From: Bacteroidota bacterium | GTDB taxonomy: Bacteria > Bacteroidota > Ignavibacteria > UBA10030 | Length of the DNA stretch: 7,519 nucleotides | Direction of reading: 5' to 3' | NCBI GenBank assembly: GCA_003453835.1 | Contig: DMMN01000107.1 | Coordinates: 8,956 to 16,474, forward strand | Part shown: in pieces, positions 1-5,582 of the stretch | Layout of the letters: every line of letters starts with the position of its first letter | How positions within the stretch are numbered: the first letter of the stretch is position 1 | Notes under the pieces: generated by a model | Database searches by the model: none | Told to the model about the DNA's origin: nothing | Seen by the model: the letters and a program-made list of their open reading frames with translations, nothing else | Translations under genes and position numbers: made by a program

Positions 1-611
1 CGCACGATGTTCTTGAACAGTGCCTGGTTGCAGTCCGGCAATTCGCGTTTGAACGTGAACTTCACGACGGCCGAATCGACGTTCGGCTTCGGATAGAATG
101 AATTGCGAGTTACCTTGAACAGGAATTCCGGCTCTGCGTAGAATTGCGTAAAAATGGAGAGAATCCCATAGTCCTTCGTTCGTCGCCTCGCCACAAACCG
201 CCGTGCCACCTCAAGCTGAACCATCAGCGTTGCATCATCCACCGCATCACGATTGTCAAACAGCCAGAAGAGGATATCGCTCGTGATGTTGTAAGGGATG
301 TTGCCCACGACATGAAAGCGGCGGCTGCGGTCAAGCGAGAGCTTTGACAAGTCAACGTCAAGCACATCGGCATGGATCAACTCGATGGAATCGCCGAAGG
401 CTTCCTTGAGAATCTTCACCGCCCGACCGTCGATCTCTATCGCGATGAGCGATCCGGCTTTTCCCCGCAGAAACTTCGTGAGCGCGCCACGCCCCGGCCC
501 GATCTCCACAACGGCTGCGCTTCGATCGAGGCGAAGCGTGTCAACGATCTTGCGCGCAATATTGTCATCCTGAAGAAAATTTTGGCCGAGGGATTTAATT
601 GGGGAGAGCAT
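1..611 (-). CDS. rsmA: 16S rRNA adenine N6,N6-dimethyltransferase RsmA/KsgA, C-terminus cut by window edge
   Basis: This enzyme dimethylates two adjacent adenines in the 3'-terminal hairpin of 16S rRNA during small-subunit maturation in the cytosol, using SAM. Translating the minus strand from the ATG at 611 gives 203 complete codons open to the window edge, against about 260-280 residues usual for the family, so the C-terminal helical domain is missing. Visible landmarks are the family N-terminus SLGQNFL (residues 7-13), the SAM-binding loop VEIGPGRGALT (35-45), the acidic IEID (58-61), the catalytic motif NIPYNI (104-109), MVQLEVARR (130-138), TKDYGILS (145-152) and FYPKPNVDSAVV (172-183). 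The start is fixed by the canonical N-terminus. No Shine-Dalgarno motif precedes it, but a promoter lies just upstream. It reads away from the glycosyltransferase cluster and is probably unrelated to it. The identification is very secure. Confidence 0.96.
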   Translation of the reverse strand, partial: MLSPIKSLGQNFLQDDNIARKIVDTLRLDRSAAVVEIGPGRGALTKFLRGKAGSLIAIEIDGRAVKILKEAFGDSIELIHADVLDVDLSKLSLDRSRRFHVVGNIPYNITSDILFWLFDNRDAVDDATLMVQLEVARRFVARRRTKDYGILSIFTQFYAEPEFLFKVTRNSFYPKPNVDSAVVKFTFKRELPDCNQALFKNIV

Positions 612-620
612 CGACGGCCT

Positions 621-649
621 AATATAGCGAACGCAAGGTGGAATTTCAA
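621..649 (-). promoter_or_regulatory. Candidate sigma70-type promoter for rsmA
   Basis: On the minus strand, TTGAAA (649-644) is followed after exactly 17 bases by TATATT (626-621). Each hexamer matches the sigma70 consensus at five of six positions. The distal element read as TATATTAG also resembles the Bacteroidota form TAnnTTTG with one mismatch. The expected start of transcription, about 7 bases past the -10 element, falls near 613-615, only a few bases before the rsmA ATG at 611. The mRNA would therefore be leaderless or nearly so, which agrees with the absence of a Shine-Dalgarno motif. This is a motif match only. Confidence 0.5.
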
Positions 650-726
650 TGAAATGATCCGGGAAATCAGCCGTTGCATTTCGGACGATTTTCAAGTACT
701 TTGACGCCGCAATTCCTCCAACCGCG

Positions 727-1716
727 ATGGCAAAACCAAAAACGAAACAATCCGGCGACACACCCGTCCCCCCGCAACACGAGGATTCTCCCTTTCTCTC
801 CATCGTTGTGCCTCTGCTGAATGAAGAAGAGTCGCTCCCCGAGCTCTACCAGCAGATCCTCGGCGTGATGAAGAAGATAGGGAAGACGTTCGAGGTGATC
901 TTCGTCGATGACGGCAGCACGGATGGATCGTTTCCCGTCCTCCGGAACCTGCGCGAGAGTGATCCGCGAGTAAAGGTCGTTCGCTTTCGCAGGAACTTCG
1001 GCAAGTCGGCCGCTCTTTCCGTGGGTTTTCAGGAAGCGCGAGGCACACTCATCGTTACGATGGATGCAGACCTCCAGGATGACCCGGCCGAGATTCCGGG
1101 ACTCATCGAGCCGTTACAGAATGGCTACGACATGATCTCCGGCTGGAAACGGAAGCGGCACGATCCCCTCTCCAAAACGATCCCGTCCCGCTTTTTCAAT
1201 TTCGTCACGGCGAAGATGACCGGCATCCCCATCCACGATTTCAACTGCGGATTGAAAGCCTACCGCTCCGAGGTCGTCAAGGAGATTGGCGTCTATGGCG
1301 AGCTGCACCGGTACATACCGGCGTTGGCGCATTGGGCCGGCTATCGTGTCGGCGAGAAGGTGGTTCAACATCATCCGCGCAAGCATGGCCGCACGAAGTT
1401 CGGTCTGAGCAGGTTCTTCAAAGGTTTCCTCGATTTACTGACGGTGCTCTTCACCACGCGCTACATTCGACGCCCGCTCCATCTCTTCGGCTTGTGGGGG
1501 ATTGTCTCCTTTATCGTGGGTGTCGCTCTTGACGGCTATCTTTCCATCGAATGGATCCTCGGCAGAACATCGCTCAGCAATCGCCCGCTCTTCCTCGTTG
1601 GGTTCCTCTTCATCATTATCGGTATCCAGTTCGTATCGATCGGCCTGCTCGGCGAGATGATCACGCGGCAGGAGCGCAACGAGCAGGCATATTCCATCCG
1701 AGAAATCCTGAAGTGA
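727..1716 (+). CDS. GT2 polyprenyl-phosphate glycosyltransferase (DPM1/GtrB/ArnC-like)
   Basis: It is predicted to transfer a sugar from a nucleotide donor to a polyprenyl (undecaprenyl-type) phosphate at the cytoplasmic membrane face. The 329-residue protein has an approximately 22-residue polar, proline-rich leader, then a GT-A fold: LSIVVPLLNEEES (24-36), nucleotide-binding FVDDGSTDGS (59-68), RRNFGKSAAL (88-97), the metal-binding DADLQDD (113-119), DFNCGLKAYR (171-180) and HHPRKHGRTKF (215-225). Two hydrophobic segments follow (about 252-274 and 287-309) and then a short charged tail, the usual topology of the GtrB/CsbB/ArnC-like branch. The ATG at 727 is the only plausible start before the in-frame stop at 655; no clear Shine-Dalgarno motif precedes it. 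A run of six C lies in codons 14-16. The sugar cannot be predicted. It is first in the rightward series, and a GT-C enzyme able to use a polyprenyl-linked sugar lies downstream. Confidence 0.9.
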   Translation: MAKPKTKQSGDTPVPPQHEDSPFLSIVVPLLNEEESLPELYQQILGVMKKIGKTFEVIFVDDGSTDGSFPVLRNLRESDPRVKVVRFRRNFGKSAALSVGFQEARGTLIVTMDADLQDDPAEIPGLIEPLQNGYDMISGWKRKRHDPLSKTIPSRFFNFVTAKMTGIPIHDFNCGLKAYRSEVVKEIGVYGELHRYIPALAHWAGYRVGEKVVQHHPRKHGRTKFGLSRFFKGFLDLLTVLFTTRYIRRPLHLFGLWGIVSFIVGVALDGYLSIEWILGRTSLSNRPLFLVGFLFIIIGIQFVSIGLLGEMITRQERNEQAYSIREILK

Positions 1717-1842
1717 TGCACGCCTCCCGGATCCACGACTCAACCGATCGATCAAACCGTTATCGTCGTCCTTCGTTGCGGCTTACGCGTCGCTTCGAGA
1801 GGGCTGAAAGTGCCTATCATCATTGAGAGGTGACAGACGGCC
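1717..1842 (+). other. 126-base intergenic region before the GT9 gene
   Basis: The gap separates the GT2 and GT9 genes. I see no convincing promoter hexamers, no hairpin followed by a T-run and no RNA gene. Its only supportable element is the Shine-Dalgarno-like sequence at 1825-1833. The frame shared by both flanking genes stays open from the GT2 stop to a TGA at 1831, but it contains no recognisable protein. Confidence 0.4.
1825..1833 (+). promoter_or_regulatory. Shine-Dalgarno-like site for the GT9 gene
   Basis: GAGAGGTGA contains a seven-base match (GAGGTGA) to the complement of the 16S rRNA 3' end. It overlaps the in-frame TGA at 1831, which bounds the reading frame. The GTG at 1843 lies 12 bases after the GG core, somewhat long but workable. 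The alternative TTG at 1852 would be too far away, so the site favours GTG 1843. Confidence 0.5.
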
Positions 1843-2931
1843 GTGAATTCCTTGAAGACTGATTGTCGTCACTTCCGGGGCGACGTTCCGTGCAAACCGC
1901 ACAAACAATCTGGCGTGCATTGTGTCGATGAAAAGGGAGACGTGTGTCCCCACTACGACGGAACCGACACGAGAATTCTCATAATCAAACTCGGCGCCAT
2001 CGGTGATGTCATCCGAACAACCCCGCTTCTCCACAAGCTGAAAGAAGTCCATCCCCGCGCCAGAATCTTTTGGCTCACTCTGACACCCGAAGTACTGCCT
2101 TCGGCAGTCGATGAGAAGCTCGATTTCTCCCTCAAGAATATCGTCGCCCTTCGGTCAATGCATTTCGATCTCCTCTACAATCTTGATAAGGATCGGGAGG
2201 CGTGCGCCCTCGCCGATCAAATCTCCGCTACGACAAAGAAGGGATTCATTCTCAAGGATGGGATCATCTCCCCGACCGATGCATCGGGCGAAGCAAAGTA
2301 CCTGACCGGCATTTTTGACGACGCGAGCAAGGCCAACACGAAAACGTACCCACAGGAGATCTTCGAGATCTGCGGCTTCAGCTTCAACGGGGAGCGATAC
2401 CTGCTGGAGAATCAGTCGACGGAGGGTGCGGGTTGGAACATCAACAAGAAGAAACGGGTCATCGGCCTCAACACGGGATGCGGCGGCCGCTGGACCTCGC
2501 GTCTGTGGGATGATAAGAATTGGATCGGTCTCGCGAAAACGCTGAAGCGAAAGGGATATGAAGTCGTATTGCTCGGCGGCGAGCAAGAGCACAAGAAGAA
2601 CCTTACGTTCGCCCGAGCGACGAAGGCAAAATACTTCGGACACTTTCCGCTGCAACAGTTCATCGGACTGATGAACCGGTGCGACCTCGTTGTCACATCC
2701 GTAACGATGGCCATGCACATCACCATCGGACTTGGCAAGAAGATTGTCCTCTTCAACAACATTTTCAACAAGAACGAGTTTGAGCTGTACGGCCTGGGCA
2801 CGATCCTGGAGCCCGAACTGCCGTGCCGGTGCTTCTATCAACCGACGTGCACCAACCCGCAGTATCGCTGCATGAATCACTTTCCCGTAAAGCGGGTTGT
2901 CGAGGCGTGCGAAAAGCTCCTCCCCATCTGA
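1843..2931 (+). CDS. GT9 family (heptosyltransferase-like) glycosyltransferase with N-terminal Cys/His cluster
   Basis: This is a 362-residue GT-B enzyme of the ADP-heptose:LPS heptosyltransferase family, expected to add a heptose or related sugar to a lipopolysaccharide core-like acceptor at the inner face of the membrane. The family N-terminus ILIIKLGAIGDVIRTTPLL is at 45-63, a donor-side loop GLNTGCGGRW at 208-217, and D281 with TSVTMAMH at 285-292. The C-terminal cysteines (C328, C330, C336, C343) resemble the CxPC...C...C pattern of WaaF-type proteins. Unusually, about 40 residues precede the Rossmann start and hold C8, C17, C27 and C35 with H10, H20, H26 and H37, suggesting a metal-binding or structural module. 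I recall similar leaders in other GT9 proteins but cannot verify this. GTG at 1843 is preferred; TTG at 1852 would give an MKTDC start. A methyltransferase follows after 26 bases. The acceptor and sugar are unknown. Confidence 0.88.
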   Translation: MNSLKTDCRHFRGDVPCKPHKQSGVHCVDEKGDVCPHYDGTDTRILIIKLGAIGDVIRTTPLLHKLKEVHPRARIFWLTLTPEVLPSAVDEKLDFSLKNIVALRSMHFDLLYNLDKDREACALADQISATTKKGFILKDGIISPTDASGEAKYLTGIFDDASKANTKTYPQEIFEICGFSFNGERYLLENQSTEGAGWNINKKKRVIGLNTGCGGRWTSRLWDDKNWIGLAKTLKRKGYEVVLLGGEQEHKKNLTFARATKAKYFGHFPLQQFIGLMNRCDLVVTSVTMAMHITIGLGKKIVLFNNIFNKNEFELYGLGTILEPELPCRCFYQPTCTNPQYRCMNHFPVKRVVEACEKLLPI

Positions 2932-2946
2932 CACCATGAGTTCCCC

Positions 2947-2950
2947 GGAG
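2947..2950 (+). promoter_or_regulatory. Shine-Dalgarno site for the zinc-ribbon methyltransferase gene
   Basis: GGAG lies seven bases before the GTG at 2958, close to ideal spacing. It supports that GTG as the start, against the out-of-frame ATG at 2936, which ends after 16 codons. Confidence 0.6.
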
Positions 2951-2957
2951 CGCACAC

Positions 2958-3845
2958 GTGACCGTTTGCCCCCTTTGCAGGAATGAGCGTGCCGACAACT
3001 TCCCCATTTTCTACACGTTTAGAGAGCGGCGGTTCGACGCGAAAAAGTGCAACACCTGCTCGTTTATCTTCCTTCATCCCCGACCGACACCCGAAGAACT
3101 GTCGTTGCTCTACAGCGACGAGTATTTCCTACACGACGGTGCCGACTGTGGCGCTCACTCAGCTACGGATTACGAAACGGCAGCGATCAGGGGGTCGGTC
3201 AAGTTTCCGGAAATCATGGATTGGATCAAGAAGTTCAGACCATCGGGTGAGTTCTTTGAGGTGGGATGCGGGATGGGATATTTCCTCGCGTACGCACGCC
3301 AGAACGGCTACACGGTAAGCGGCATCGAGTATGCGGACCTTGGCACTCGCGTCTGTAGAGAGAAGTTTGGCCTCGATGTTGAGAAAGGATCCTTCGAAGC
3401 TTATCCGGAACGACCCGAACAATTCGATGTGATTTTTATGGGTGACGTCCTGGAGCATTTGATCGATCCGCGGGGAATGATTGAGAAAGCACAACGCATG
3501 CTGAAGCCGGGCGGAGTCGTCGCGGTCGAGGTGCCTTCGATGTTCAATTCTCTCGTCGGTCGACTGGCAGTGATTGGCTATGCGTCGCTCGGAATGACAA
3601 AACACATGCCGATGCCGCCGTACCACGTGAACGAGTTTACGCCGAAAACTCTGGCGGCCATGCTGAACCGCGCCGGATTCAGAGAGACGAAAATCGTCCA
3701 GCGCATCAAGCCACCGGGAAAGATTACTCTGCGTGGAAACCTCTTCGAGAGGAGTGCGAAGAAGGCACTGCAGTATCCCAACTACCTCATCACGATGCTC
3801 GCCGGCGAGCTCGGTGATCGGCTTCTGGGGATCGGCGTGAAGTGA
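2958..3845 (+). CDS. Class I SAM-dependent methyltransferase with N-terminal zinc ribbon
   Basis: This 295-residue protein probably methylates a sugar or lipid-linked sugar intermediate in the cytosol. It opens with a treble-clef or ribbon-like pair of CxxC motifs (C4/C7 and C31/C34), a layout common in glycan- and antibiotic-cluster methyltransferases. The Rossmann domain follows: FFEVGCGMGYFLAYA (99-113) as SAM motif I, GIEY (122-125) with the acidic residue contacting SAM, FDVIFMGDVLEHLIDP (156-171), and LKPGGVVAVEVPS (182-194). The C-terminal region (about 207-220) has an HMPMPPYHVNEF segment resembling the acceptor-side region of such enzymes. GTG at 2958 is set by a good Shine-Dalgarno motif and by a TGA at 2937 in the same frame. 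It sits 26 bases after the GT9 gene and is likely cotranscribed with it. The target atom (O, N or C) and substrate cannot be assigned. Confidence 0.88.
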   Translation: MTVCPLCRNERADNFPIFYTFRERRFDAKKCNTCSFIFLHPRPTPEELSLLYSDEYFLHDGADCGAHSATDYETAAIRGSVKFPEIMDWIKKFRPSGEFFEVGCGMGYFLAYARQNGYTVSGIEYADLGTRVCREKFGLDVEKGSFEAYPERPEQFDVIFMGDVLEHLIDPRGMIEKAQRMLKPGGVVAVEVPSMFNSLVGRLAVIGYASLGMTKHMPMPPYHVNEFTPKTLAAMLNRAGFRETKIVQRIKPPGKITLRGNLFERSAKKALQYPNYLITMLAGELGDRLLGIGVK

Positions 3846-3864
3846 CCGTACCGAGCGATCACCG
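3812..3864. repeat. 9-bp inverted repeat flanking a stop codon
   Basis: CGGTGATCG (3812-3820) and CGATCACCG (3856-3864) are perfect reverse complements separated by 35 bases, and they enclose the methyltransferase TGA at 3843-3845. A G-U pair could extend the stem by one. There is no following T-run, and the loop is long, so this is not a standard intrinsic terminator. It may be chance or a weak RNA structure at the gene boundary. Confidence 0.35.
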
Positions 3865-3980
3865 GCACATCTCATCCGCACAGAGCAGTAGCCCACACGG
3901 CACCCGCTCCCGGCGCTCAACCTCGGAGAGATGTTTTTCGGATCCCCCTACGCTCAGAGAGCAGAAGCAACAGTACAACC
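3846..3980 (+). other. 135-base intergenic region before the GT-C gene
   Basis: The gap contains the right arm of the inverted repeat and otherwise no clear promoter or terminator. An ATG at 3931 opens a 39-codon frame that overlaps the start of the GT-C gene in another frame. A GGAGAG directly abuts it, too close for normal initiation, and the peptide has no recognisable features. A promoter for the downstream three-gene group could be here, but I cannot point to one. Confidence 0.35.
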
Positions 3981-5582
3981 ATGGCCAAACAGACCAAGCA
4001 ACCTAGCATCCCTTCGACATCGCTTTTTCCATTCGTTCCGGGGGTTGTGAATCACAGATTCACCGGACTCGCTCTCGCGGCATCGTACTTCATCGTGATG
4101 TTGTTCGTCGGCCTGCGATATCACCTTGTCGGAGACTATGGCGTGGAGACTGATTTCTACTGGAGCTACGTGCCGCAGGCCCGGCACATCCTCCAGGGCA
4201 CGATTCCGATCGAGGACTTCCACGGACCCGACTACCCGTTTGTTCTGGCTGCGATTGCGCTCTTCACGCGCGACCTCTTTCACGCCGGCGTTGTTCTCTC
4301 GACCCTCTCGGCTGCGGCAGCGCTCTACTTTATCTTTCAACTCTTCAAGAATCTCTTTCGCCCGGACATCGCACTCGTGGTATTCCTGCTTGTCGCCGCC
4401 AACGCGACATTTGTGCAATATACGTACACGGCGGGCACCGACATGCTCTTCATGGCTCTCGTAACCGGATCCACCTATTTCTTCTTGAAGGATGGCGAGC
4501 ATCATCGGCGAAGGGTTGTCATCGCAGCTCTCTTATCCGCCGTGGCGTATTTGACTCGCTACAACGGCGTCTTTGTCGTCGTTGCCGTCCCTGCAGCCAT
4601 CCTCCTTGCGAATCCGTTTGAACAACTAATGAAGGAGCGGCTACGCACGGCTGCGCTTTTTCTTGGCGTGTTCTTCCTGGCGACCGCTCCATGGGGAATG
4701 TATTGCCTCGCGGAAAAAGGAAGTTTCTTCTACAGCAAGAACTATCTTAACATCGCCTACGAGATGTTTGCGAAGGGAAAGATCGGGTGGGACCAATACT
4801 GGAGTGTGGAGGCGCAGAGGTTTACTTCGCTCCGTCAGGTGATCTTTGCCGACCCCGGCTTATTTGTAGCAACACTGCTCCGAAACTTGTTTGAACACGC
4901 GGTCGATGATCTCGGAAAACTTGTCGGGTGGCAAACGGGTGTCTTTTCAGTAAGCGGAATTGTGCTGTATGTCGTTGCTGAGAGGCCGAGCGCGAGAGTT
5001 GCCTCGTACTTTATCTTGGCTCTGGCCTTCTTCGGAGTCTTGCTGCTGGTTTTCTACGGCGAACGATTCTCGCTGTTTCTTCTTCCCGTGTACGTGGCGC
5101 TTGCATTGCGCACTCTCACGTGGCAGAAGCTCGCCGAGTTCCGATTTTGGAAGACGATTCAAATCGGGGGACTTGCCGCGTTTGTCTTGCTCATCTGGAC
5201 CGGCGCGAACTCCTATCGGTTCAACAAAACGAATATCGATTCGGGTCCGCAAGAAGTGGTCAGCATCGCCCAATGGTTCGAGCAGGCCGTGGGGCGATCC
5301 GAGAGTGGGAAGATCATCATTTCGCGGAAGCCGCACATTGCCTACTATCTCGACATGCAGATGCAGTTGTTCCCCTATGTGAACACGTACGAAGAACTCA
5401 TCGCCGAGGTGAAGAAAGTCAACGCATCGTATCTGTATTTTGGATTGATGGAGGCCGGCATGCGCCCGCAATTTCAGAGCCTGCTCGATCCGAGCAAAGC
5501 TCCGCCAGAGCTCCGCCCGCTCACGTACACCTCGTATCCCCCGGCCGTCCTCTACAAAGTAGAACTGAGACCGGCTCAATGA
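3981..5582 (+). CDS. GT-C (GT39/ArnT-like) integral membrane glycosyltransferase
   Basis: This 533-residue polytopic protein is expected to transfer a sugar from a polyprenyl-phosphate donor to an acceptor on the periplasmic side of the inner membrane. After a 25-residue polar leader comes the first helix (about 28-45). The first external loop then carries the acidic site VETDFYWSY (55-63, with E56 and D58), followed by HGPDYPFVLAA (81-91), the usual GT-C signature. Further hydrophobic segments lie at about 104-122, 130-145, 153-169, 179-192, 197-210 and 222-240, with several more near the middle, giving roughly 11-12 helices. D154 and AYLTRYNG (189-196) are further family-like features. A soluble C-terminal domain follows the last helix (from about 410). 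ATG at 3981 is the only start codon in that frame after the preceding gene's stop; its ribosome site is weak. It pairs logically with the GT2 gene. The acceptor could be a lipid, glycan or protein. Confidence 0.85.
   Translation: MAKQTKQPSIPSTSLFPFVPGVVNHRFTGLALAASYFIVMLFVGLRYHLVGDYGVETDFYWSYVPQARHILQGTIPIEDFHGPDYPFVLAAIALFTRDLFHAGVVLSTLSAAAALYFIFQLFKNLFRPDIALVVFLLVAANATFVQYTYTAGTDMLFMALVTGSTYFFLKDGEHHRRRVVIAALLSAVAYLTRYNGVFVVVAVPAAILLANPFEQLMKERLRTAALFLGVFFLATAPWGMYCLAEKGSFFYSKNYLNIAYEMFAKGKIGWDQYWSVEAQRFTSLRQVIFADPGLFVATLLRNLFEHAVDDLGKLVGWQTGVFSVSGIVLYVVAERPSARVASYFILALAFFGVLLLVFYGERFSLFLLPVYVALALRTLTWQKLAEFRFWKTIQIGGLAAFVLLIWTGANSYRFNKTNIDSGPQEVVSIAQWFEQAVGRSESGKIIISRKPHIAYYLDMQMQLFPYVNTYEELIAEVKKVNASYLYFGLMEAGMRPQFQSLLDPSKAPPELRPLTYTSYPPAVLYKVELRPAQ

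Noticed and set aside
674..703. Possible forward promoter for the GT2 gene (TTGCAT, then TACTTTG)
   Set aside because: Only about half of the sigma70 consensus bases match, and the distal element is one base short of the Bacteroidota TAnnTTTG pattern. It is too weak to list as a feature.
372..704. 110-codon plus-strand frame opposite rsmA
   Set aside because: The minus strand encodes unmistakable RsmA motifs across the same bases, and the plus-strand translation has no family features.
2155..2955. 266-codon open frame on the minus strand, antisense to the GT9 gene
   Set aside because: The translation has no recognisable motif and is rich in charged and Leu/Val residues, as expected from the codon bias of the sense gene. 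The sense strand encodes a full family-typical enzyme.
3159..3920. 253-codon open frame on the minus strand, antisense to the zinc-ribbon methyltransferase
   Set aside because: The sequence has low-complexity Arg/His/Ser character with no domain signals; it mirrors a well-supported sense gene.
3843..3980. The zinc-ribbon methyltransferase and GT-C genes share a frame with only one TGA between them, suggesting readthrough or a recoded stop
   Set aside because: Forty-five stop-free codons are unremarkable at this base composition, the intervening translation is Pro/Arg/Ser-rich with no domain, and both proteins look complete on their own.
3931..4050. 39-codon upstream frame overlapping the start of the GT-C gene, possible leader peptide
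   Set aside because: The purine-rich site directly abuts the ATG, the peptide shows no attenuation-type codon run or signal, and it is easily explained by chance.
5120..5578. Upstream extension of the GT4 reading frame by 153 codons
   Set aside because: It lies wholly within the GT-C gene in another frame, and the conserved GT4 N-terminus starts exactly at ATG 5579, which overlaps the preceding stop.
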